Origin: CAYHBS01 sp964360995
Lineage (GTDB): Bacteria > Patescibacteriota > Minisyncoccia > Ryanbacterales > HO2-45-13
Direction of reading: 5' to 3'
DNA: 6,672 nucleotides
Assembly (NCBI GenBank): GCA_964360995.1
Contig: CAYHYZ010000033.1
Location: 1-6,672 of the forward strand
Below, in pieces: positions 1 to 4,928 of the stretch. Position 1 is the stretch's first letter; each line of letters opens with the position of its first letter. Both the position numbers and the translations under genes were made by a program. Below the pieces are notes generated by a model. That model searched no databases. It saw only the letters and a list, made by a program, of their open reading frames with translations, and had not been told where the DNA came from.

Positions 1-25
1 TGCGAAGTCATTACCTCACTTTGTT

Positions 26-53
26 TTGGAAATAGGTGCGAGTTTGGTACAAT
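26..53 (+). promoter_or_regulatory. Promoter of the structured RNA
   Basis: The -35 box TTGGAA (26-31, 4 of 6 to TTGACA) is followed by a 16-bp spacer and the -10 box TACAAT (48-53, 5 of 6 to TATAAT). A TG dinucleotide one base before the -10 box (45-46) makes it an extended -10 promoter. Transcription should start near position 60, a few bases before the first hairpin of the RNA. This is motif matching only. The agreement between the predicted start and the start of the structured region is the main support. Confidence 0.6.
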
Positions 54-68
54 AAAGACACATATTGC

Positions 69-95
69 CAAAACTGGAGCATGTCTCCGGTTTTG
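69..95 (+). other. 5' hairpin, terminator-like
   Basis: An 11-bp stem pairs CAAAACTGGAG (69-79) with CTCCGGTTTTG (85-95) around the loop CATGT, with one T-G wobble. It is followed by TTGCT, so it resembles an intrinsic terminator. It begins about nine bases after the predicted transcription start at 60. It could be the 5' domain of the structured RNA, an early attenuator, or the terminator of a gene lying left of the window. Its 3' arm (TTTTGT, 91-96) could also pair with ACAAAA (244-249) of the main terminator, which would allow a switch, but that pairing is short. Confidence 0.6.
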
Positions 96-241
96 TTGCT
101 ATATGTAGAGACCGCGAAGGATTCGAAAGCGAGCACGCAAGGGTTCCATCAGCAGATGGAAACGTGCGAGCGTGGTCAGGCGGAGAAATGTTTCGACGGA
201 AATATTTCGAGCGCTTGACCGAATCCTTCCCGGCGCACAAT

Positions 242-277
242 ATACAAAATACCCGACACCCGTCGGGTATTTTGTAT
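242..277 (+). terminator. Perfect 16-bp intrinsic terminator
   Basis: ATACAAAATACCCGAC (242-257) and its exact reverse complement (262-277) close on a four-base loop ACCC. The GC core next to the loop, with the A-tract before and the T-tract after it, is typical of a terminator that works on both strands. It ends the structured RNA 60 bases upstream of the next start codon. If the RNA is a leader, this is where its attenuation would occur. Confidence 0.85.
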
Positions 278-305
278 TGCGTGGAAATCAGCAGCGTGGT
301 ATTAC
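277..305 (+). promoter_or_regulatory. Weak promoter candidate for the gene at 338
   Basis: TTGCGT (277-282, 3 of 6) lies 17 bp before TATTAC (300-305, 4 of 6), and TG at 297-298 gives an extended -10 element. It would start a transcript near 312, with a short leader that holds the Shine-Dalgarno sequence of the gene at 338. If it is real, the downstream gene does not depend on reading through the terminator at 242-277. The match is modest. Confidence 0.35.
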
Positions 306-337
306 ATGGTGAGAAAGGACAACAAGGGGAAATACTG

Positions 338-889
338 ATGGACGAAACAATCGTCACAGCAATGCGTCTTACCTACTTTGAGATGGGGTGCACGGGAGTC
401 GCAAGTCTCATCGACATGTTGCGACTTCCTCAATACAAAAACCTTTCTGAGTTCGGATCGAGTTCAATCGGACTTGGTTCACTCCTTGAGAGAACAGATA
501 TCAGCGAGGAGGAAAAATTTCGCATTGCGAGCGAAATTACCTCATGTCTCTACATTGGTGGCAGTGTCTCCCCCCTCGAGTGGTTGCGACTGCTTCTGGA
601 TCGAATATCAGAGGTCTCGTTGGAGGGTCGAAAATACTTTGACGAAATATGTGCAGAGTTTGCTGACATATTTTATGCAATTGCGCACCGCATAGAAGAG
701 CAGAGATTTTGGGGCACCAGTGGCGAAGCAGTGTATGCATACATTTTACCTGCGGGTGTAAATCGCAATGCATTGACCCCAGAGGAACTACACGCCTATC
801 ATGTACCAGGATCAGAACACTGGAGTTATGAAAAACTTTTCGCCTTCAACGCGGGCAGGATTGACCCGCCAGATTGGGAAGAGATCTAG
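338..889 (+). CDS. Hypothetical protein, 183 aa
   Basis: I do not recognise this protein. The frame is open further upstream (to 65), but I place the start at ATG 338 because AAGGGG (324-329) sits eight bases before it and because the region before is a structured RNA with a terminator. The protein is acidic and looks soluble and mostly helical. There is no signal peptide and no clear membrane segment. The middle (about residues 55-125) is rich in long amphipathic stretches such as EWLRLLLDRISE (81-92). The C-terminal third is rich in proline and aromatic residues (VYAYILPAG at 132-140, PPDWEEI at the end). The three cysteines (18, 70, 105) do not form a known motif. It ends in TAG and faces the clpB gene across a shared terminator. 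It is the only complete + strand gene in the window and could be governed by the RNA just upstream. Confidence 0.75.
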   Translation: MDETIVTAMRLTYFEMGCTGVASLIDMLRLPQYKNLSEFGSSSIGLGSLLERTDISEEEKFRIASEITSCLYIGGSVSPLEWLRLLLDRISEVSLEGRKYFDEICAEFADIFYAIAHRIEEQRFWGTSGEAVYAYILPAGVNRNALTPEELHAYHVPGSEHWSYEKLFAFNAGRIDPPDWEEI

Positions 890-907
890 CTGCGCTATCG
901 ATTAAAC

Positions 908-942
908 AAAAAGGCGCCCACGCATTTGCGGGGCGTCTTTTT
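908..942. terminator. Bidirectional terminator between convergent genes
   Basis: AAAAAGGCGCCC (908-919) pairs with GGGCGTCTTTTT (931-942) with one G-T wobble. After a bulged A, CGC (921-923) pairs with GCG (928-930) around the loop ATTT. The A-run on one side and T-run on the other give a U-tract in both directions, so it can end both the gene at 338-889 and clpB, whose stop codon begins three bases further on. Confidence 0.9.
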
Positions 943-945
943 TCT

Positions 946-3624
946 TTAATGCACTGCGGCTTTCTTTTGATGATGCCGTGCGTGCTGTTTTTTCCCAAGC
1001 ACCTCCGTATGCAATTTCCCCTCTTTCAAACTCACCTTTAGCGTACTCCCTGATTCTGCCTCACCGCTCACAATATGCGTAGCGAGTGTATTGAGCAGCG
1101 TATTTTGAATAAGGCGCTTCAAAGGTCTCGCTCCGTATTGTGGGCTATACCCTTCCTTCGCGAGATATTCTTTCACATCCTTCCCAACCATAATTTTCAT
1201 TCCGCGATCCAAGAGTCGCTTTTCTACACGTATGAGTTGAATATCTACAATCTGAATCAGATGCGCACGTGTCAGATTGTTGAACACCACTAGTGCATCG
1301 AAACGATTGAGAAATTCTGGTCGAAAACGTGCCTCGAGAGTTTCAAAGATTTTTCGGCGGATTTCTTCATCACGCAGCTTATCTTTGTCATCTCCGTCGG
1401 TAGAAAGATCAAACCCAAGTGCGCCGGCTTCACGCACAAATTCTGAACCAACGTTTGAAGTCATAATAATCACGGTATTCTTGAAATTTACGTGTCTCCC
1501 CTTTGCATCGGTGAGGCGCCCATTATCAAGAATCTGAAGCATGATATTGAACACCTCGGGATGTGCTTTTTCAATTTCGTCGAAGAGCACCACGGAGTAT
1601 GGTCGATGACGAACAATTTCAGTGAGCTGTCCCCCTTCTTCAAAGCCAATATATCCTGGTGGAGAACCAATAAACTTCGATACTGCATGCTTCTCCATGT
1701 ATTCAGACATATCCACGCGCACAAGTGATTTTTCGTCGTTGAACATAAATTCCGCGAGTGCACGCGCAAGCTCAGTCTTTCCGACTCCGGTGGCACCGAG
1801 AAACATAAATGAACCAATGGGATGATCTTCCTCGCCAATACCCGCACGATTGCGTCGTACGGCATTTGCAATTTCCTTAATCGCTTCTTCTTGGCCAATC
1901 ACGCGCTTACGAAGAACGTCTTCCATCTTCATCAGCTTCTTTGCTTCTTCTTCGAGCATGCGTTTTACGGGAATCCCCGTCCAACGCGCAACAACTTCAG
2001 CGATTTCTTCAGCATCAATTTCTTCTTTGAGAATTTTACGACTGGATTGCAGGCGGCGTAGGCGCTTTTCATCTTCACGTAATTGCTTCATGAGATCAGG
2101 AATGCGTGAATAGCGAATTTCAGCAACCTTGGTGTAATCTGACACGCGCTCGGCATTTTCTGATTCAATACGCAGTCGCTCAAGGTCTTTCTTTGCATCC
2201 TGAATACGCGTAATGGTTTCCTTTTCGTTATTCCATTTTAGTTCTACCGATTTTTCTCGCTCCTTTAATTCCGCAAGTTGGCGTTCAATGATACGAATAT
2301 CCCGCTTGCGATCTACTTCGCGCTTAAGTGCTTCACGCTCAATTTCAAGCTTCATGATGTCCTTTCTAATAACCTCGAGATCCCGTGGGACACTATCAAT
2401 TTCAAGACGCAACGCAGATGCCGCTTCGTCAACAAGATCGATTGCTTTATCTGGCAAAAACCGATCGGAAATATATCTACTCGAAAGCTCCACCGAAGAT
2501 TGAATTGCCTCATCGGTAATTTTTATTCCATGAAAGACTTCGTATTTTTCTTTGAGCCCACGGAGTATTGCGACTGCATCATCCGCTGACGGTTCTTCTA
2601 CGTATACGGGCTGAAAGCGCCGTGCGAGTGCGGGATCTTTCTCTATGTGTCGTTGATACTCTTTGATGGTAGTGGCACCAATGGCGTGTAGTTCGCCACG
2701 TGAAAGCGCTGGTTTTAGTAAGTTTGCGGCGTCCATTGCGCCCTCTGCGGCTCCGGCGCCTACAATGGTGTGAATTTCATCGATGAATAGAATAAATTGA
2801 TTTTTAGAGCGCTCAATTTCACGAAGTACTGCTTTGAGGCGCTCCTCGAATTCTCCGCGATATTTTGTGCCCGCAACAAGCGCGCCGAGGTCGAGTGAAA
2901 TTAATTCCTTGCCACGCAGTCCTTCTGGTACGGTGCCGGCGACAATGCGTTGTGCAAGACCGTCAACAATCGCAGTTTTTCCTACACCAGCCTCTCCAAT
3001 GAGTATGGGATTATTCTTGGTTCTGCGAGAAAGCACTTGCATCACGCGGCGAATTTCATCTTCGCGTCCAATCACAGGATCCAACTTATCCTCCCTGGCC
3101 ATCTGCGTGAGATTGCGTGCATACTTTTCAAGCACTTGATACTTTGATTCTGGTTCGGCGTCAGTGACCCGTTGAGATCCGCGGATAGTCGAAAGCACCT
3201 TCAGCACCGTTTCCTTATCTACTTGGAATCGCTCTAATATTTCTTTTGTTTTTGATGGGGTCTCTAAAAACCCGAGAAATAAATGTTCAGTTGAAATAAA
3301 TTCATCTTTCAGGGAAGCGGCAACTTTATGTGCTTCTTCAAGCACGCGCGCAAGTTCGGGAGTCAAATAAAACTGTTGCGTCGGAGTAGCTACTTGCCCA
3401 CCTTTGCGCGCATCCAGTGCATCGAGCACATAGTCGGTAAATTGTTGGTAGTCGATGCCTAACTTTTCGATCAACGGAATGATGACCCCTTCGTCCTCTT
3501 GGAGCAGTAAAGAACCCAACAGATGCAGTGCATCGAGGGATGTTTGCCCGCGCTCAAGCGCCAGTTCATGGGCTTTACGGAGCGCCTCTTGTGCCTTAAT
3601 GGTGAAATTTTGAAATGGAGGCAT
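946..3624 (-). CDS. clpB: ATP-dependent disaggregase ClpB
   Basis: This is a cytoplasmic hexameric AAA+ unfoldase of 892 residues. With DnaK, ClpB pulls polypeptides out of aggregates through its central pore. Order of parts: N-terminal Clp repeat domain (about 1-150); first ATPase domain with Walker A GEAGVGKT (210-217), Walker B ending in DE (282-283), pore loop KYRG (254-257) and arginine finger R335/R336; a full coiled-coil middle domain (about 408-530) with the ClpB signatures LEIEREALK (426-434) and RIPDL (507-511); second ATPase domain with Walker A GATGVGKT (610-617), Walker B DE (682-683), pore loop GYIG (657-660), arginine finger R774 and sensor 2 GARP (831-834). The middle domain and the YARNL segment (168-172) mark ClpB rather than ClpC. 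The length is close to the usual 860 or so. Oddities are an insertion after TSNVG carrying LGF (736-738), as in ClpP-partner unfoldases, and a His/Lys-rich tail (879-892). There is no Shine-Dalgarno sequence; the start agrees with a leaderless promoter. Confidence 0.95.
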   Translation of the reverse strand: MPPFQNFTIKAQEALRKAHELALERGQTSLDALHLLGSLLLQEDEGVIIPLIEKLGIDYQQFTDYVLDALDARKGGQVATPTQQFYLTPELARVLEEAHKVAASLKDEFISTEHLFLGFLETPSKTKEILERFQVDKETVLKVLSTIRGSQRVTDAEPESKYQVLEKYARNLTQMAREDKLDPVIGREDEIRRVMQVLSRRTKNNPILIGEAGVGKTAIVDGLAQRIVAGTVPEGLRGKELISLDLGALVAGTKYRGEFEERLKAVLREIERSKNQFILFIDEIHTIVGAGAAEGAMDAANLLKPALSRGELHAIGATTIKEYQRHIEKDPALARRFQPVYVEEPSADDAVAILRGLKEKYEVFHGIKITDEAIQSSVELSSRYISDRFLPDKAIDLVDEAASALRLEIDSVPRDLEVIRKDIMKLEIEREALKREVDRKRDIRIIERQLAELKEREKSVELKWNNEKETITRIQDAKKDLERLRIESENAERVSDYTKVAEIRYSRIPDLMKQLREDEKRLRRLQSSRKILKEEIDAEEIAEVVARWTGIPVKRMLEEEAKKLMKMEDVLRKRVIGQEEAIKEIANAVRRNRAGIGEEDHPIGSFMFLGATGVGKTELARALAEFMFNDEKSLVRVDMSEYMEKHAVSKFIGSPPGYIGFEEGGQLTEIVRHRPYSVVLFDEIEKAHPEVFNIMLQILDNGRLTDAKGRHVNFKNTVIIMTSNVGSEFVREAGALGFDLSTDGDDKDKLRDEEIRRKIFETLEARFRPEFLNRFDALVVFNNLTRAHLIQIVDIQLIRVEKRLLDRGMKIMVGKDVKEYLAKEGYSPQYGARPLKRLIQNTLLNTLATHIVSGEAESGSTLKVSLKEGKLHTEVLGKKQHARHHQKKAAVH

Positions 3625-3630
3625 ATGGGT

Positions 3631-3659
3631 AGTATAGCGATTTAGATGGGTATTTTCTA
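3631..3659 (-). promoter_or_regulatory. clpB promoter, probably leaderless
   Basis: On the minus strand TAGAAA (3659-3654, 4 of 6) is followed by a 17-bp spacer and TATACT (3636-3631, 5 of 6 to TATAAT). Only six bases separate the -10 box from the clpB ATG, so transcription should begin at or next to the start codon. I see no CIRCE heat-shock operator nearby. Confidence 0.55.
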
Positions 3660-3688
3660 CTCCATGGTTAAAAGACTAAATGAAATAA

Positions 3689-3724
3689 CGAATAGTGCGG
3701 TCACCCGTGATGTGACGCTATTCG
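3689..3724 (-). terminator. Imperfect terminator at the end of the Fe-S operon
   Basis: CGAATAG (3689-3695) pairs with CTATTCG (3718-3724). Inside, CG plus TCAC pair with GTGA plus CG, with a few bulges. The hairpin overlaps the last codon and stop of the Nfu gene. On the minus strand it is followed by a T-rich run (GTTATTTCATTTAGTCTTTT). It probably reduces, rather than fully stops, read-through into clpB. Confidence 0.45.
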
Positions 3725-3963
3725 ACTGCTTCCACTCGCTCAACACCGTTGATACGCTCCTTCAGAATCATTTCGATTCCCTCCTTGAGCGTAAGCTCCG
3801 AGAGTGGACATCCCTTGCATGTGCCGAGAAGTCGCACATACACGACGCCATCCTCAAATTTTACATATTCTACTTTTCCGAGATGGCGCCCTACCATTGG
3901 GTTCACCTCGTCTTGAATGACGCGTTCGATTTCACGGCGATATAACGTTGCAGGGGTGTCCAT
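3718..3963 (-). CDS. Nfu-type Fe-S scaffold/carrier (NifU C-terminal domain)
   Basis: An 81-residue protein that consists only of the Nfu domain. The family holds a [4Fe-4S] cluster between two subunits, one CxxC each, and passes it to target enzymes. The motif is visible as GTCKGCPLS (47-55), with cysteines 49 and 52. Before it lie an amphipathic helix (about 5-25) and beta strands (VEYVKFEDGVVYVRL, 31-45); after it come the helix LTLKEGIEMILKERI (57-71) and the final strand. The length fits a stand-alone domain. Classical NifU carries this domain at its C-terminus; here it is a separate gene, the last of the Fe-S operon. It starts two bases after the ferredoxin stop (TAACTATG), so translation is probably coupled, and there is no Shine-Dalgarno sequence. 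Confidence 0.92.
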   Translation of the reverse strand: MDTPATLYRREIERVIQDEVNPMVGRHLGKVEYVKFEDGVVYVRLLGTCKGCPLSELTLKEGIEMILKERINGVERVEAVE

Positions 3964-3965
3964 AG

Positions 3966-4199
3966 TTACGGGTATATTTGTTGATCATGATCATCAAACA
4001 CACTGATTGCTCGTGTTGGGCATGATTTTGCTGCAAGTAGTATGGTATCTGCATCCGCGCCTTCCACTGACAGCACTGTTGCCTTATTGTCGTCGTCTAG
4101 CTCAAATACGCCCGGCGCAATAGCCACACACGAAGCCGCGCCGATACACAGTTCACGATCGACAATAATTTTGCTTATTTTTGGCGTTGGATTATCCAT
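3966..4199 (-). CDS. Small single-cluster ferredoxin, [3Fe-4S]-like ligand pattern
   Basis: A 77-residue electron carrier. The pattern C18-x2-A21-x2-C24, then APGVF (28-32), an acidic stretch DDD (36-38) and C60-P61 with AISV after it is that of single-cluster ferredoxins. The second cysteine of the usual CxxCxxC is alanine 21, leaving three cysteine ligands. That pattern is known from [3Fe-4S] ferredoxins that serve actinobacterial P450s; a [4Fe-4S] cluster with a non-cysteine ligand is also possible. I start it at the ATG at 4199, since the frame upstream lies inside the iscU gene and adds nothing ferredoxin-like. It overlaps the end of iscU by eight bases and is followed two bases later by the Nfu gene, so it is firmly part of the operon. 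Likely role (inference): electrons for cluster assembly, or a cluster recipient. Confidence 0.9.
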   Translation of the reverse strand: MDNPTPKISKIIVDRELCIGAASCVAIAPGVFELDDDNKATVLSVEGADADTILLAAKSCPTRAISVFDDHDQQIYP

Positions 4200-4851
4200 A
4201 GTATTTTTCGCAGTAAAATCGGATGAGCTGCTCAATCGCAGGTGTAGCATCCGGAGAGCCAATGCCCACCTTTAATTTTTGCTGCACTTCTTCAAGCGTG
4301 CGCGCACCCTCGAGCACTGCTTCTTCTATATCTTTATCAGTAATGTTCAATGTCGGGTCAATGACTTTTGATCCTTCCACCATTATACGATTGTGCTGTC
4401 CGGTAGCACGAAAATAGTTGTTGATGGTTTTATGAAACGCTTTATCCGCGAGCACCGAACAATGTATTTTTCGATCAGGAAGCCCTCCGAGGCGTTCCAT
4501 AATATCCTGCGGGCGTACTTTTACCGCACTTTCAATAGTCATCCCACCATTTTCCGTAAGCATTACGGAGTACATGCTTGTGGCGGCAATCGCGGATCCA
4601 CATCCAAACGTCTTCCACTTGAGATCAAGAATACGTTCTGATGTTGAATCGATCTTCACCCACATACGCATCATGTCTCCGCACGCGGGAGATCCTACTT
4701 CACCGATTGCGTCATACGATCCTTCTGTGGGTTCCTCAAGAAGTAAATTCCGCGGATGGAAAAAATGATCTTTCACAATGTCAGAATACACCCACCCCTG
4801 CCCGGTGTGTGTATTTACGACTTCATATTTTCCTTTTGGTATTGGTTGCAT
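4192..4851 (-). CDS. iscU: NifU-like Fe-S scaffold: IscU domain plus degenerate BFD domain
   Basis: A 219-residue protein. The first part (about 20-150) is an IscU scaffold, on which clusters are built from sulfur delivered by IscS. All three ligand cysteines are there: C57 in PACGD (with D59), C84 in GCGSAIA and C131 in KIHCS. The C-terminal part (about 165-212) follows the helical BFD-like [2Fe-2S] domain of NifU: ITDKDIEEAVLEGARTLEEV (170-189) and then GIG-S-P-D-A-TPAIEQLI. In BFD domains that last segment reads GxGCGxCxxxIExL, preceded by a CxC before the ITDKDI-like stretch. Here those four ligand positions hold no cysteine (D165/T167 and S199/A202 in my alignment). The only cysteine of the tail, C214, lies outside the motif. 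The fold may be kept for binding only. There is no Shine-Dalgarno sequence; the start follows an A/C-rich leader with repeats. Confidence 0.93.
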   Translation of the reverse strand: MQPIPKGKYEVVNTHTGQGWVYSDIVKDHFFHPRNLLLEEPTEGSYDAIGEVGSPACGDMMRMWVKIDSTSERILDLKWKTFGCGSAIAATSMYSVMLTENGGMTIESAVKVRPQDIMERLGGLPDRKIHCSVLADKAFHKTINNYFRATGQHNRIMVEGSKVIDPTLNITDKDIEEAVLEGARTLEEVQQKLKVGIGSPDATPAIEQLIRFYCEKYYG

Positions 4852-4928
4852 AGTTGTGTGTGTGATTATGTGTGTTTGATTTTATGTTCTCGTGATGTAT
4901 TGTTTTAATGATTTTATGTTCTTGTGAT
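4852..4928. repeat. Intergenic direct repeats and CA-rich tract between iscS and iscU
   Basis: Two 20-bp copies of TGATTTTATGTTCTYGTGAT lie at 4877-4896 and 4909-4928, differing at one base, with starts 32 bp apart. A shorter, decayed copy (TGATTTAATGTT) begins at 4925 and overlaps the iscS stop codon. Another trace (TGATTATGT) is at 4863. Next to the iscU start the sequence is a GT-dinucleotide tract (4855-4862) on the + strand. In the mRNA the whole 77 bases read as A/C-rich and unstructured, with no Shine-Dalgarno sequence before iscU. Each full repeat contains CATAAAAT on the minus strand, which resembles a -10 box, but no -35 box accompanies it. Confidence 0.85.

Larger units (their letters stand above)
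60..280 (+). ncRNA. Unassigned structured RNA with three-way junction (ncRNA or leader)
   Basis: This stretch folds into a compact RNA between a promoter (26-53) and a terminator (242-277). The closing helix pairs 112-114 with 231-233, then after a C-C mismatch 116-125 with 220-229 (10 perfect pairs), then 127-131 with 212-216. Inside it are two hairpins. P2 pairs 133-137 with 163-167 and 144-150 with 155-161, with loop AGCA. P3 pairs 185-194 with 199-208, ten pairs including one G-U, with loop GACG. The unpaired joint 168-184 is G-rich and would be the likely functional core. A further hairpin (69-95) lies at the 5' end. I checked it against what I remember of SRP RNA, RNase P RNA, tmRNA, 6S RNA and common riboswitches and found no match. 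It may be a free-standing small RNA or a terminating leader of the gene at 338. A reading frame stays open through it (65-337), but the helices and terminator argue against coding. Confidence 0.62.

Noticed and set aside
133..143. c-di-GMP (GEMM) riboswitch-like CACGCAAGGG
   Set aside because: Only a short word resembles GEMM; the tetraloop receptor, second hairpin and conserved joining bases are not there.
168..184. T-box-like sequence (GCGTGGTCAGGCGG compared with GGGTGGTACCGCGG)
   Set aside because: Only about 10 of 14 positions agree, the ACC core is missing, the spacing to the terminator is wrong and there is no stem I with specifier loop; the unknown downstream gene gives no tRNA-related context.
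172..190. Possible SRP RNA core (GGTCAGG)
   Set aside because: The rest of the domain IV consensus (the GGAAGGAAGCAG part) is absent and the fold is a three-way junction, not a rod.
65..337. N-terminal extension of the 338-889 protein, giving 274 residues
   Set aside because: The frame is open, but it runs through a perfect terminator hairpin and several long RNA helices, the added residues look like no protein domain, and a good Shine-Dalgarno sequence precedes ATG 338.
16..357. 113-residue minus-strand frame over the structured RNA
   Set aside because: No ribosome binding site, no recognisable composition or motif, and it covers the hairpins of the opposite strand.
1488..1898. 136-residue frame on the same strand as clpB
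   Set aside because: It lies entirely inside the second ATPase domain of clpB in another frame and is a shadow.
4200..4262. Upstream ATG of the ferredoxin frame adding 21 residues
   Set aside because: The extra residues are a frame-shifted reading of the iscU C-terminus, whereas the ATG at 4199 gives the normal short N-terminus of the family.
4877..4928. CRISPR array
   Set aside because: Only two good 20-bp copies with a 12-bp gap, AT-rich and without palindromic repeat structure or cas genes.
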